Shown here piece by piece: positions 35,281 through 47,372 of a stretch of DNA of 64,000 nt. A model generated the notes under the pieces. That model did no database searches. It was given only the letters and a program-made list of their open reading frames with translations, and had not been told where the DNA came from. The DNA comes from Medicago truncatula (lineage: Eukaryota; Streptophyta; Magnoliopsida; Fabales; Fabaceae). The stretch lies in NCBI RefSeq assembly GCF_003473485.1, contig NC_053046.1:19095001-19159000 (forward strand), in the 5' to 3' direction. Each line of letters opens with the position of its first letter. Position 1 is the stretch's first letter. Both the position numbers and the translations under genes were made by a program.

Positions 35281-36320
35281 ATTTAAACTCATCATACTAG
35301 ACCGCCAACCTGTGCGACACAGGTGCCTTATGTTTTAATATATGTTCAAATATATTTTATATTAGAAAGAAATAACATTGTAGTACATTTTTATAAACAA
35401 ACATATTGTAGTACAATTTTATAAATAAACATCATATGGGTATGAGAAGATTGTTCGGGGGAACCCTAATCGCTCAATGAACCCTCTCCTTCGCTCCAAG
35501 ATTTCCCCTCATCGCAAGATGAATCTTCTTTGAGTCTCATTTGATCTATCCCCTTTCCCCCTCCTTTCTACCTGTTTCCTTCATCGCTCCGTCCGGAAAA
35601 TGCTTAAATGCAAGAGAACAATATGAATAAGAAAACAGAAATAAAAGAAATCACAATAAAAAGTAACATAAGAATAAGAAATGTTAAACAAACAACAAAA
35701 CAATAAAAAAAAAAAAAACAAATAAAGGAAAAGAGAATGGGTTGAAAGCGATGATTTTTTATGGGAGGAAGATGTAGATGAAAATAATGAAAAACAAATT
35801 ATCTATATATAGGAAAAAAATCATGATATGATCAATTTTGATTGGCTCATGAAAAATAGATGAGTCATGATCCATTTAGATTGGCTAATATAAAATAAGT
35901 GAGCATGATGTTAACAACACTCTTGCCCAGCTGCACTTTGTCTTCTGTAGGTAAAATAGAAGCTTTCCATGAGCTAGCTTCAACTTAATCTCATCCACCA
36001 AAGGTTGAAAAAAGAAGGTTTTTGCTCTATAGCAGACAAAGTTGGTAGAAGCTTTCCATGTAATATATATTAATAATATTACAAGCATCTTTATTTCGTG
36101 ACAAGTGTTTCACCACCTTCACTTGATGGATCCCAACTAGGGGGTTTGATGTTTTGCCATCTAGATTCTTTTGACACAAAATCTATTTATTTTTTTTTAA
36201 ACTGAAACAAACGCACCCGAAGTCTATCGAAACTAATCGATTTTTAACCTTCTTGTTTTCAGTCTCCATTTTCATCCCATATAGAAGGTACATTTAGAAG
36301 AGTTCATTTACAACTTATTT
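35281..36320. other. Intergenic
   Basis: No gene seen. A 30-bp local duplication (ATATTGTAGTACA with ATAAACA) lies at about 35374-35430, and two similar GATTGGCTMAT words occur at 35835-35890. It could include the promoter of nothing recognisable. Confidence 0.35.
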
Positions 36321-36879
36321 CACTACAAGAAATGTTGCATTTTGCCAGGGGCAGAAGCCCTGGCAAAATGCTAAAAGCCTTGGCAATTGGACGTTTGCCA
36401 GGAGCAGAATCACCAGCAAATCTGCTCGTCGCAAATGAATTTGCCAGGGCTTTAGCTCCTGGCAAATTTGCAGGCTTTTGCAGACTTTGTCAGCATCACA
36501 TCAATCATTTTCAAACCATGCCAGGAACATTGCCAAGGGATAACCCCTGGCAAAATGTGTACGATTTATTAAAAAAAAAAATTAATTGTTTAAAAATCAA
36601 AATATTAAAATTTAATAATTAAAATAATTTTAAAGTTGTGGAACATTTATAAATTATCCTTCAATACAAAATTGCTCATGACTATTCCTCTGCATATATA
36701 CGTAGCATGAAAGTGCTAAAAACTTAAAAATTTAAACAGGAAAATGATAGTCGGACAAAATTGCAATAATACAATGTGTATATAAATTATAGTCACCACT
36801 AATTGGTGTTTGGATTTCTAATAGTTGTTCCTTCTTCTACCAGAACATAGTCACCACTAGTGTTTGGAGCACACTATAA

Positions 36880-37155
36880 CCAAAGACTCAATTGGTCACT
36901 CCACCTTCAAAATCTACCTTGGCTCATGAACAGCTAGGAGTTCTAACTTCTCTTCATGCAGCCAAAACACAATGGTACCTTTTCACAGCCATCATAATTG
37001 CTGGTATGGGATTCTGCACAGATGCATATGACCTTTTCTGCATACCAAATGTTACCAAGTTACTTGGAAGAATATACTACACACACCCAGATGCACTCAA
37101 GCCTGGAACTTTGCCCACCAATTATATTAGCGTGTATATGTTGTTGGTACTATGA
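36880..37155 (+). pseudogene. PHT1 phosphate transporter fragment captured by the CACTA element
   Basis: The open frame contains [39 protein letters not shown] and [10 protein letters not shown], then KPGTLP. This is the N-terminus and first transmembrane helix of the plant PHT1 H+/phosphate symporter family, which is normally about 520-540 residues with 12 membrane helices. Only about 75-80 residues remain, there is no ATG in the normal place, and similarity is lost after TLP. It is a transduplicated piece and not a working transporter. Confidence 0.8.
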
Positions 37156-38271
37156 GCCCTTGTCTGTGTTCATCAAGCAGATATAAATCCCACACCAAGC
37201 CTTACATAAAACGAAAATCCTGCATAATCAGAACACATTAGCCCCCACACACATGCTATAGCAGAGACAAAAAACCAAGTAACAACAATATAGAATGCTA
37301 TAACACGTCTAGTGATTTTTAGCATCATGCTACATTAAAAATGCCAGCTCCAAGTTACATAGCAAAAACAGATAGGAACAAATCTCATTTTCATAACAAA
37401 TTGCCACTTCAATGATTTCTAGCCCTGTTATAATGTATTCAGAATATAGCATACAAGGAATAAGAAAGTTGTTAGCATACAAGAAATTATAAATTTGTTA
37501 CCTACATGCACCAATGACCATGATACTAATAACGACAATAAAAGCTACAAAGTTTAGATGACCATATCAATTACTATCTCCAGTATTGGACAAGCCTGGA
37601 ACTCAGATGAAGTTCAGATAAGAAATATGATTTTAAATTAACATGACAATAAGAATAAGTATTTCGAAGAACTCTCTTCAGTGAAAAACACATAATCACA
37701 AATCTATATTAAAATCAAAACATGAATAAGTATTTCGAAGAACTCTCTTCAGTGAAACAAACGTGAATTACTAATAGCATCAGATTCACTTTCCATCCAC
37801 TGACTTTGCCAACCAAATCAAAATTCAAAGAAAATAGCATAAGAAAACTTGAATCATCATTCAAATTTTATAACCATAATTAAGAAGAATAACACTAGAT
37901 AACAAAACTCACCAACTTAACAAATTTATTGCTATGACTTTCCTTCTTGAAAGTCTCTCTGAACTCAGACCTAAAAATCAACAAAAATAAACAAACACCT
38001 CAAATTAGAATCAAAACGAACTTCACCACAACCAATTGGTTACTAAAAAGAGAAACGATAACACTTAGCATTCAAACATCGAGTTGAGCTGCAATTATTT
38101 GACCGCAATCTGAGCTGCAACATCATGGCTTTTGATATCGCCGCGTTTGTAAGTAACAGCGATTTCAGGCTGCATCAACATCATTTGACTCGTAGTATCA
38201 AAAATCGTAACATGTCCTAAATTTAAAACCTTGCGGTAAACTCTAATGCCAATTCACACCACCCTACTTAC

Positions 38272-38444
38272 TTGCTAGCAGGAGCAGTGCTATTTCCATT
38301 ATTTGCAGAACCAATAAGACTTGGTTTGCTATCACTGACACCATTAGGCCTCTCAAAACCAACCTTAACTGTTGCTATTTCTTCAGCTTTCACTTTCTAT
38401 TCGGCAACATTCTCAAGCATTTTGGTGATATGCTTCAATTTCCC
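38272..38444 (-). pseudogene. Captured exon of an unidentified gene in the CACTA element
   Basis: The minus-strand segment is bordered by CAG at the 5' side and GTAAGT at the 3' side, like a real internal exon. It reads GKLKHITKMLENVAE, one in-frame stop, then KVKAEEIATVKVGFERPNG and SLIGSANNGNSTAPA. I do not recognise the family. A second exon-like piece lies further downstream on the same strand near 38105-38225 (MLMQPEIAVTYKRGDIKSHD). Confidence 0.45.
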
Positions 38445-39460
38445 CTGCATAATCAATTCGAAGGGAACTTTAATACTTAGTACAATCTTCCATTATTTTA
38501 TAAAAAAAAGGATAGATCAAAGATAGTTCTAAATTGCAGTCCGCAACTTAATAGCGGGCCGCATCATCGACATCATTTTTACTGCAATATAAAAGTTTGC
38601 AGCATAGCTTCAACCGCAATTTAAAACGATCGTACCCTTTTGATTGAATTAACAATCTACCTCCGAAAAAAATTCATGGCGTAAGAAAACCCTCTTTTCT
38701 ACCTAAAACAACAGTCTTTGATTCACTGCAAAGGAAAAAGAGGCTTTTCATCAAACTGCTTTGAATAAACAACACTTGTTATTGTTCCTAAACCAAGAAC
38801 ATTGAAAAACACAACATGGTACTAAAACAAAAACATAACATTGTTAAATCAAATGCAAAACTCACGAAATAAACTACACACTAAATCACTTTCCAACCAC
38901 CATTTTAGCATAAAGACACAAACTTTCATAAATTTTTTGATAGCCTATTTCACAGAACATTTCATACAGCAAACTAGACATATGTACTAACTAATCAACT
39001 AGGTTTAACAACAACAGATGGAAAACTCATGGCAATCAACTAAAGAACATGTAATCATTAAAGCAGAATCAGATTTGAAGGAAATTACATTCAATTTCAC
39101 GTTACCTTACGATTTACAACAATTAGGGTTTATGGAGAGAGATGCAGATAGCTCTTTAAACTGAAGAATCAACATCGAAAACAGAGCAGGATGCAACAGT
39201 GATGGATGGAGAAGGAGGTGATAGTGGTCGCGGCGGCGGTGGTGTGGTGAATGGAGAGCGGTGCGGTGGTCTGGGAGAAGAAAAAGAAAATCGTGTTTCT
39301 GATGAAAGAGAAAGGGAAAGAGAAAATGAAGTAGAATTGGGAATACTTATATTAAAGTATGAGAATCGGGTCCCACCTTTTCTAAAGTCATTTTGCCAGG
39401 GGCATCCCTGGCATTGCTCCTGGCATTGTTCCCTGGCAATATGCAAGATTTCTTGTAGTG

Positions 39461-41207
39461 TTTGAACTTACCTTAGAAGAGTTCAAACAACATAAATGAG
39501 GAAGTTTTGGTTTATGACATATTCGTTAAGCTTCCTAAGATAGTGTAGCTCCCATACTAAATTTATCTAGAATATTTAACATACACATTAAACTTAGTAT
39601 TTGATACATTAAAGTTACAACATAAGCAAATTTCGTCTGAATGAATTACATCGAATTCTTGCTTTCATATATCAGACAAATACGTACATTTTAACAAATA
39701 TACATAATAGAAGAATTTTATATGAACACCTTGTATAGTGACTAACTAGTATACAAATACAAAGGAACATATGGTACGTCTGAAGCATGATATGAACTTG
39801 TATATCGATCATCCAGTTTCTTCTCTCATCGTCACCTTGATCAACTTGTTTATGTGAAATAAAATCAAGGGATTTGGTGAGACGAGATGTCTCAGTGAGT
39901 TTCACCTATTCTAGGTTGTAGGTAATCTCGGAGAACATTTGATCGCCATCTGTCTGTACATAACCCAGTCTAGGGTTTACTGTTTTGCATATCGTAGCGA
40001 TCTAAAGAATACTAGGATCGGTGACTATATACTGTCATAATCATATCATATTTTTCATATACATAAGTTATTAAGTTATCGTTGAACAAACAAGATTATG
40101 TTAATTTTACATAATGAATCCGAGTGGAGTAACCTCAGACACATTCTCATAGCATGACCGGTGAAAATTAATGTTGTATCAACTAATATCGGGCTCCTCA
40201 TGTCGTCGTGTGTGTCATCCAGTCGAAACTTACTCCTTTTTCCAACTCGTGGAAGTGGGTCATCCATTCAGAACATACTCGCATCCAACTATTCGTGGAA
40301 TCACTAGGATCACGACTTAACTTGTACTTATACTTAGTTTGAAGAAATACTAATCCAGCCTTTGCATAAAAATTATTTTCCGAGTCAGTAACCTACCCAC
40401 ATTTATTCATTCATATCTCTGACATTCTTAGTGTTACTCTCAAGGTAATGTACTATCTTATGCTTGCCTCTGCATTGGAATACTATAGCAATCAGTTGCA
40501 CTTTTAAAAAACAAGGTTTTTTCGGCAAAAATGTTACACAACAATCGATTGCATGGGATGTGCAACCAATTTCATGTTTTTCATAGAGTGCAACCGGTTG
40601 CATAATGATGAGCAACCGGTTTCACCTGTCCAGACCAAGGTGCAACCGGTTTCATCTTGTGTACAATCGGTTTCACTTACCCAAAAATCACTTTTTCTTA
40701 TGGTTGGGCACTGTGAAACCGAATTACAACATTTCCAACCGCAGTAGAAACACAAAATACACATTAACCAAACTCTTATAATTACTAATATTGATCATAA
40801 ACAAATTCTTTTTCAGATGAAAAATATTGAGGCTCATCTTCTCTCGAGAAGCACAATTTCATGAAATCAAAATCGCTCTAATTCATCTAATTTTGAAACT
40901 TCCACTCTTTGAGTTGCAAACTTGTTCGATGATGCATAAATTGTTCTCAGTCGTAAAATTGTTCTTCGTTCCTAGAATCGTTCAATAAATTATTCTCAAA
41001 TTATGGATCATTTTTATATGAAATAGAGTTATTTGTCAACGTTTATATTTTCAAAAATACCATTTCATAAGATAAAACATCATTTTATTGTGTAAAAGAA
41101 TTATATGAAATTTTTTACATTTCATTGTAAAAATAATCAATATTCACTATTATGAGTAATAAAAACTAAAAAAAAATATCTTATTTCGCAAACACTTTTG
41201 ATAAATA
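39461..41207. other. Intergenic
   Basis: No gene seen. A short near-palindrome array lies at 40541-40675 and is listed separately. The rest is AT-rich and featureless by eye. Confidence 0.4.
40541..40675. repeat. Array of CAACCGGTTTCA near-palindromes
   Basis: Six copies spaced 21-30 bp: CAATCGATTGCA, CAACCAATTTCA, CAACCGGTTGCA, CAACCGGTTTCA twice and CAATCGGTTTCA. The units are nearly palindromic while the spacers are unrelated to each other. Non-coding. Confidence 0.6.
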
Positions 41208-41343
41208 CTCCCTCCGGTCCTTATTATAAGAAACTTTTGACTTTTTATATTCATTGAGTAATTAATGTATCTTGTTGTAAATATAGACTAGATACATCAC
41301 TTACATAACTAATAAAAGTTTCTTATAATAAGGACCGGGGGAG
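41208..41343. mobile_element. Stowaway-type MITE
   Basis: The 136-bp element runs from CTCCCTCCGGTCCTTATTAT to its inverted copy ending in GGGGGAG. It is flanked by TA dinucleotides and can fold along its whole length. Ends and TA target are those of Tc1/mariner Stowaway MITEs. Confidence 0.85.
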
Positions 41344-41514
41344 TAATAGTTATTATAATTGTAATAAATGATAGAATTTAACTATTAATTTAAGATCTCC
41401 TATTCCGATACAATCAAATTTTTAATGTACTATGGAATTTGTTGAAAAAAAATAAATCCAAAAAGTCAAAAATATATCTTAGTCAATATGCCAAACATCA
41501 TCACACGTTGTATA

Positions 41515-41612
41515 CTTTGAGCGGTGTTTTTCCTTAGCACACCTTGTGCGGGGGATTGTACCGTTGTTGTTAATATATATCATTTTGGTTTGTGAAAGAA
41601 AAAAACAAAAGA
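41515..41612 (+). mobile_element. LINE 3' tail remnant
   Basis: TTAGCACACCTTGTGCGGGG, then GTTGTTGTTAATATATATCA and a run of A, matches the tail layout of the LINE at 11792-12443 (GGCACACCTTGTGCTTGGA). Only the 3' untranslated end remains. Confidence 0.5.
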
Positions 41613-42000
41613 TATTGTTTTTATTTTTGAAGGAACACACCTAACATATAGTTAACATTTAAGGTTAAATTATCTACCAAAATTAACATAGGAGGAGTTT
41701 TTAATAATTTTAATTGATCCAGTGTTTGACAACGAATGTTCCTTTCAGAGACGAAAATAAGGATTTACTCTTTTAATTTTAGAAGCTCTTAAATCCAATA
41801 AAAAGAGGGATCAGGTCAGTGAACTTGTGTTTCTTACGAAGACAAACCAATCTCGAAAAATTGTACAAAAGTAGATAACTCAAATAAAAATTAAGGATCA
41901 AGATAAATTTATTATTTTAGAATAAATGAAGTACTTTTTTTGACAAAAATAAATGAAGTTCTTAAAAGATTATAAAAAAATTAAAATACATGGCACCTAG

Positions 42001-42705
42001 TGTTAGCATGCATTTTCAACAGGTTATATTAAATGCAGTCAATGAAGTTTGAATTTAGATTTTGAAGAAAAGGCTAATATATTCGACATCTTTATTTGGT
42101 CGAGAGTATGGACTTAGCAAGATTTTTTGTTTCGAAGATTATAGTTCGACAGGCAAGAAGGCGTCGAAGAAGAATTGGTTACAGATAAAGCCAAATAACG
42201 GTTGCTTTGAAGGAATGTCATTTGAATTTCAAAGCCAACATATGTTCATAGCCGTTAGTAGCAGTTATTGTTTCGAATGTTTATGTGTAGTTAGTTTTCT
42301 ATAATAAATATCAGTTTTTCATAGGAAAAACAGGTCACAATTCAATCATATAAAAAACTTACACTCAAACTATCCGCATTTAGAGATAAACGAGTTACAC
42401 ATCAAAATGTACGAATCTGTGTACCAATTTACATTCAATCAATGCAATTTAAGTTTGTTTCTTTAAATTCCTTTGCAATTTACTTGTTCTTTTCGAGCAT
42501 TTTACATTCCTTTTTTTGGAAGTAACTTCGACGAATTTAACTTTTTTAAATTTGACGGTTATCTTCATCATTTTCATAACAACATTAAGAACATTTATCA
42601 ATTTTAGAAAAATAACAAACACAATATATCTCAAAGATTTACTGGTCGATCTTGCAAATAACTAATTTTAAATCAGCGGTTGTTTACCAAAGATCAAGGT
42701 AAACA
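42001..42705 (+). mobile_element. Degenerate solo LTR related to the 47.6-kb Ty3 fossil
   Basis: It starts TGTTAGCATG and ends CAAGGTAAACA, with flanks CCTAG and CCTGG (a 5-bp duplication with one difference). An internal stretch TTTTTCATAGGAAAAACAGG parallels TTTTCCATAGGGAAAACGGG in the LTR at 47654. It ends only 34 bp from the stop codon of the GH79 gene, so that gene's 3' UTR must lie in it. A fossil without internal region. Confidence 0.75.
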
Positions 42706-42739
42706 CCTGGTTAGTATAGTGGGTGATTAATATTTATGT

Positions 42740-45700
42740 TTACACACATGCCGGTGCATTGAAGCCTTTGAGTTGCACAAACACTATGGATTGAGGATCC
42801 ACTTTGATTGGAGAAGATGAAGAAACCAATACTGGTTTCAATAGTGGAATGTCCAATGACCGAGTAAGCATCAATGGTGTTCCATTCAACAACACCACAT
42901 CACTTTGAATGTTTCCATCTTTTGGTGTCAAATGATACTCTTCCCTCATTTGTTTATTCATGTCATTCATTATTGAAAGATTGAAAATGGTTTTTGCCAT
43001 GTTGATGATCAGCACAGTGATACCAGGCTGAATGGAATAATAAAAATAGTGAGATTCATTCATATCAAAGGTAAAACTGAAAAGAACTCCGCAGTTAAAC
43101 GTGTTTGGACGAGGGCAGTATTAAGATGGGTGATCTTCTGAGGAGTCTTTGTGTTACACCTGTTCTAAAAAAACCTATAACTAAAAAAGTATTAAAAATG
43201 AAATTTTTATATGCATAAGCTTACCCCATTCTTAGAACAATGAGCATATGTACGCAAATAATGAGATGCTTCATGAGAAATAGAGAGCACTTTGGGTCCC
43301 ATTAGTCGATTAAACAAAAGAGCTCTGTATTAAAAGACATGCTAATTAGAAGGAAAAATTAAAAACACATTAATTTAATTTAAATCACTTTAATAGGTTT
43401 TGTGTGTGTAATGGACTCACCCATAATAATCAGGGTTAGGAATAAAAGATGTGGTGTTTAGCAAACCATAATTTCCTCCAATAAGAGTTTGTCTACAATA
43501 AACCTTATGGTTCATGGTTGCTGTCATGCCTAGTTGGTCCAAGTACCTAGTTATTAATTCATAAAAAGTATATTAGCATGTAAATGGTAATAATTTTGAA
43601 AATAATATGGTAGCATGTTGATGGAATATTAGACTAACCAAAAGCCATTAACAAAAGTGTGTGACACATCTTTTCCACCACTATTATAAGCTCCACCAGC
43701 TTCCCCAACCCATGCTCCTGCCCTTGGTGTGTATTGCCTGACTGTTACTGCTACATCTTTGAAAGTTTGACCAATTTGACTTAAAAAATAAGGGTCTTGA
43801 ACTCTATTGATGAGTTCTTTATCAACACCTACATTATGATAATTTTCTTAGAAGGACTTGATGTAGAATATAAACAATAACAAAATGTTTAACGGTAAAA
43901 AATATTAGCAAATGTTAATTAATTCTAGGGTTAATGAGCTTTTACCCTCGTCATATAGGCGACATTTGGTTTACCCCTGTAAAAAAAAAATTGGCGATCA
44001 TTTCTTATAATTTAAAGATTATTTGATTTTAGACCCTCATTGCATATGATTATGCAGAAATTCATGGGTTAATAGGTTTTTACCCCCTACCATATAGGCG
44101 AAATTTGGTTTACCCCTACTACATGAGCGAAAATGCACAATCATATGCACTGAGGATCCAAAATCAAATAATCTTTAAATTACAGGGGGAGATCTCCAAA
44201 CTTTTTTTACAGGGGTAAACCAAATGTCGCCTATATGGCAGGGGGTAAAAGCCTATTATATTAACCCTTAATTCTATATCATATTAATTTTTAAATGACC
44301 TTTTAATTTATATAACCTTTGTTTCTAAAAAATAATAATAAGATTAACTCATTATATATAATACCTACATTATGAAATTAACAATTTATATAACCTTTAT
44401 TTTAAATGACCTTTCAATTTATATAACTTCATTTTCATGGAACAACTTCATATGAAGGATCTAATCAAAATTTTATTTGAGGGACTAGCATAATAATATT
44501 AACTAGTTTTTAAAGAGTGTAAAGTAGTATTTTTATTTTTTTTTATATACAAATGAGAAAGTATAAAGAAACAAATATTAATATTGAAACCTATACATAC
44601 CAGCACCAAGGTTATAAATGTGATGAGTGACTCCATCAACCACACCAGGTCTAACATTATGTAAAAATGTATCAAACCATTCCCTATCATAGAAACCAGC
44701 AGGGCCTACCACTTTTGGTCTTGTAGTCACATCTGGGTATAATCTATTAACTATAGATCTTAGCTTAGTAATATCTTTAGCATATTGAACACTGTCTACT
44801 CTTGCACCTATCCCTTCACCACATAGCTCATTCCCTAATACACATTAATTAGATTAAACCACATAAACAATATTGCATGGAAAAAAAATTATAAAATTAA
44901 CGTTTACATTTTTAATATTAAAGGATTAGTAGCTACCTAATTCATATGAATCTATTTTGTATCCTTTTGAAATTGTGTATTTCATGAGACTTATGGCATT
45001 GGCTGGTCTCCAATCTCCCAAAAAACTCTTATTGTCCACCTTGGAAATATTCTTTCCAATTAGGGCATTTAGCCCAAAAGTTAATTTCACTCTGCAAAAT
45101 AAAATAAAAGAATGTCACATCAAAACAATTCAAAAGAAAGTGATTATATCGTTAAATAAATTCAAATAAGATAAAGAGTGTGCAAATTCTTTTCAAATTT
45201 TGAGGGATGAGGTAGATGAAGTAGAAGAGATGTTAGAGGACACTATTAGCCATGATAAGAGGCTAGAGATGGAAGACTATCCAAGCCTATTTGAGAGCAC
45301 TAAGACAGAGAGAATGAAGAAGAAGCAGGTGAACAAAGTGATGCCGTCTAGCTTTAACTCAGCCCGAATGAGGACCCGAGCCCAAAAGGGTACCTTCAAA
45401 ACTGCCTTGGCAGATACAGAATAGTTGGTCGAATTGCATAGAATTTCTAGGAATGTCAATACTTCTATTCAAATTTTCACAGAGAGGGCAGTCTTTTAGC
45501 TGTTGTTTGGCCAAGAACAGACATAATTTGACTAGTTTTCTGTATAATGGTTGTCTTTGACACCTATTTCATTAGGTCCTTTCCTTTCTTGGAATAGATC
45601 TAGTTTCTCTTTTCATAGGTTTTAGTCTATGCATCTCTGTTGTATTGGTTCAGGCCTCTCCTATCTTTTATATTTTATTACTTTGATAAAAAAAATGCAT

Positions 45701-46792
45701 ATATTTTTTTGGTAGAAATTGTTTTTTTGGTACAATAACATATTAACATGCATATATTGAGAAAAGGATACAAAGGTAATACCCATTTTTGTTAAAAAAG
45801 TCGTTTACTTGATCCCATCGATTTTGGGGAAGGCAGCCTTTACTGAATCCAAACAAACCACCAGCTATCTTGATCATATTAGGGCAACGCTTTATGTGAG
45901 ACCCAAATTGATAAATAATTTGATCTTGCAATGATCCTCCTAGTCTGATTCTCAAAGGATTAAATGCTGGGAAAAAAAATGTTAGCAATTAGACAAATAA
46001 ATTGTTACATATAGTAAACTTGCCTCCACCAATGAGAATGAAAATTATGAAATTTCAATATGTTTGTAAATTCTATAAACTTGCCAAATTGTAATACTAG
46101 TCATGTGACATATTTTAATTAGTTTTTCAAACTCAAAAGTTATAAATTTTACAAGAATCAAATAGCATTTTAATATTTTCTTATATTTTTGTTTTTTACA
46201 TGATAAATACTCCCCCCAGTCTCAAATGTAAGCAACTTTTCATTTTTTAGGTTCATTCAATAAATGATGCATGTGGTCCATAATATAGACTACATGCATC
46301 ATTTATTGAATAAAACTAAAAAGTGAAAAGTTGCTTACATTTGAGACCAGAGGGAGTATTTTCTAATCTACCAAAGCAACCCAAGAAAATATAATAATTC
46401 TTTTATCTTTTGGTCTATGGTTTGGTTGAGAAAATAGAATAATACCCTTGACAGCATTTGATAGAATTCTGTTACCCAAGTCCTGCAAATGTTGAGAATA
46501 TTGCATCACACATTAGGTACATAAATAAACTTTGGATTAGAAATACAATGAGATAAAAATATGGATGAATCTTAATTAATGGAAATTATACCAGATTGAG
46601 AATGCCAGCTTTTCCCCATGGACATTGGTTATAATCACATTTATTTTCAGGCCACCAATCTAAAGTTGCACATATAAAATTATTATCTGTGGTAGCAATG
46701 TTAGTAACCCCTTTTACATTAAGCAGCACATCTTCTGCTGAAGATATGGTAAACAATAAAAGAAGAATGTAAAAGAGAGCTTTCACATCCAT
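42740..46792 (-). CDS. Heparanase-like glycoside hydrolase family 79 protein
   Basis: Nine exons on the minus strand: 46792-46592, 46482-46446, 45966-45783, 45091-44937, 44834-44601, 43828-43639, 43546-43421, 43324-43225 and 43027-42740. All introns are GT-AG with consistent phases, giving 1515 nt and 504 residues. Residues 1-18 are a hydrophobic signal peptide (ALFYILLLLFTISSA). The GH79 body follows. YELGNELCGEG carries the likely acid/base Glu195 and WVGEAGGAYNSGG the likely nucleophile Glu313. It belongs with the Arabidopsis heparanase-like/GUS proteins, secreted beta-glucuronidases thought to trim arabinogalactan. A GTG-initiated extension exists upstream, but the ATG at 46792 gives the proper signal peptide. 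A TATAAATA on the minus strand lies about 65 bp upstream. No damage is visible; introns hold MITEs and a LINE-like tail. Confidence 0.9.
43928..44267. mobile_element. Mutator-type MITE, 340 bp, in GH79 intron 5
   Basis: Ends GGGTTAATGAGCTTTTACCC and its complement extend about 70 bp with ATATAGGCGACATTTGGTTT. TTAATTCTA flanks both sides (43919-43927 and 44268-44276), a perfect 9-bp duplication. The middle also holds an internal partial repeat of the terminal words. Non-coding. Confidence 0.85.
45180..45692 (+). mobile_element. LINE-like 3' remnant in GH79 intron 3
   Basis: In the plus strand, opposite to the host gene, a short frame ends in SARMRTRAQKGTFKTALADT. It is followed by about 250 bp of T-rich sequence and a terminal TTACTTTGATAAAAAAA, a tail typical of plant LINEs. 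No reverse transcriptase motif is present. Family call is tentative. Confidence 0.45.
46210..46356. mobile_element. Stowaway-type MITE
   Basis: The 147-bp element starts CTCCCCCCAGTCTCAAATGT, ends with the complement CCAGAGGGAG, and folds on itself. TA flanks both ends. It sits in intron 2 of the GH79 gene. Confidence 0.85.
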
Positions 46793-46857
46793 TATGAAAG
46801 CTAATTGAAAAAATTCCACAGAAAATAATTTACAGGATTTTTGGTTTATGTCACTTA

Positions 46858-46865
46858 TATTTATA
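46858..46865 (-). promoter_or_regulatory. TATA box of the GH79 gene
   Basis: TATAAATA on the minus strand, about 65 bp before the ATG, in a good position for a transcription start near 46830 and a 5' UTR of about 40 nt. Confidence 0.6.
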
Positions 46866-46869
46866 GAGT

Positions 46870-47372
46870 TTGTACATAATTAGCAATAATCCAAACTAAT
46901 CACTGTATTTTAGGGACTAGTTTTGACTTTTTGTTAATTTAAATTCCTTTTAAGGATGATGATCTGTTTTTACAAGGAGTATTATTATCTAAATTTGAAT
47001 TATCCAATATTAATACTTCTAAATTTGAACTATTCATTCTTTTTGAGGATGATGATCTGTTTTCACATGGAGTTTATCTAAAAATCTATTATATATCAAT
47101 ACTTTTTGTTTTGAAAAGTTGTTGACTAATATTTAATTTTTGTATTAAAAAATGTGTATACCAAAAATAAAATGTCTCTTGAATGTTGCAAATATTGATA
47201 AAATATCATAAATACTATTAATATATAAACTAATAGTAAATCTTTTTTAATCATTTTCATACAGATATTCCTTTTATTTCCTCCAAAAAACAGAAAATAT
47301 TCGAAATGCGTTGATTTTCAAAAAATGAGATAATTTTCACTCATATTAATTTTTTTTTCTTGACTTACGCCT
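46870..47372. other. Upstream of GH79
   Basis: AT-rich. Two similar segments (GGATGATGATCTGTTTTTAC near 46955 and GAGGATGATGATCTGTTTTC near 47045) suggest a small local duplication of about 90 bp in the GH79 upstream region. Confidence 0.4.

Larger units (their letters stand above)
36321..39460. mobile_element. Non-autonomous CACTA (En/Spm) element with captured gene pieces
   Basis: It starts CACTACAAGAAATGTTGCAT and ends with ATGCAAGATTTCTTGTAGTG, diagnostic CACTA termini of about 30 bp. TTT on both sides is the 3-bp target duplication. Sub-terminal parts (36340-36560 and 39390-39440) are dense in GCCAGG/CCTGGC words, as expected for transposase-binding repeats. No TNPD/TNP2-like transposase coding was found in the 3.1 kb. 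Instead the interior holds a phosphate-transporter fragment (about 36880-37155) and, on the minus strand, pieces of another gene including a CT-rich 5' UTR-like part near 39110-39200. Confidence 0.88.

Noticed and set aside
36332-36622. 96-codon plus-strand frame starting at 36332
   Set aside because: It is made of the GCCAGG-type sub-terminal repeats of the CACTA element and does not resemble a protein family.
40541-40675. CRISPR-like reading of the regularly spaced motif arrays
   Set aside because: Units are only 11-12 bp and degenerate, spacing is irregular, and the sequence is plant nuclear DNA without cas genes.
46793-46819. N-terminal extension of the GH79 protein by nine residues
   Set aside because: It depends on a GTG start; the ATG at 46792 gives a normal signal peptide and a suitable distance from the TATA box.
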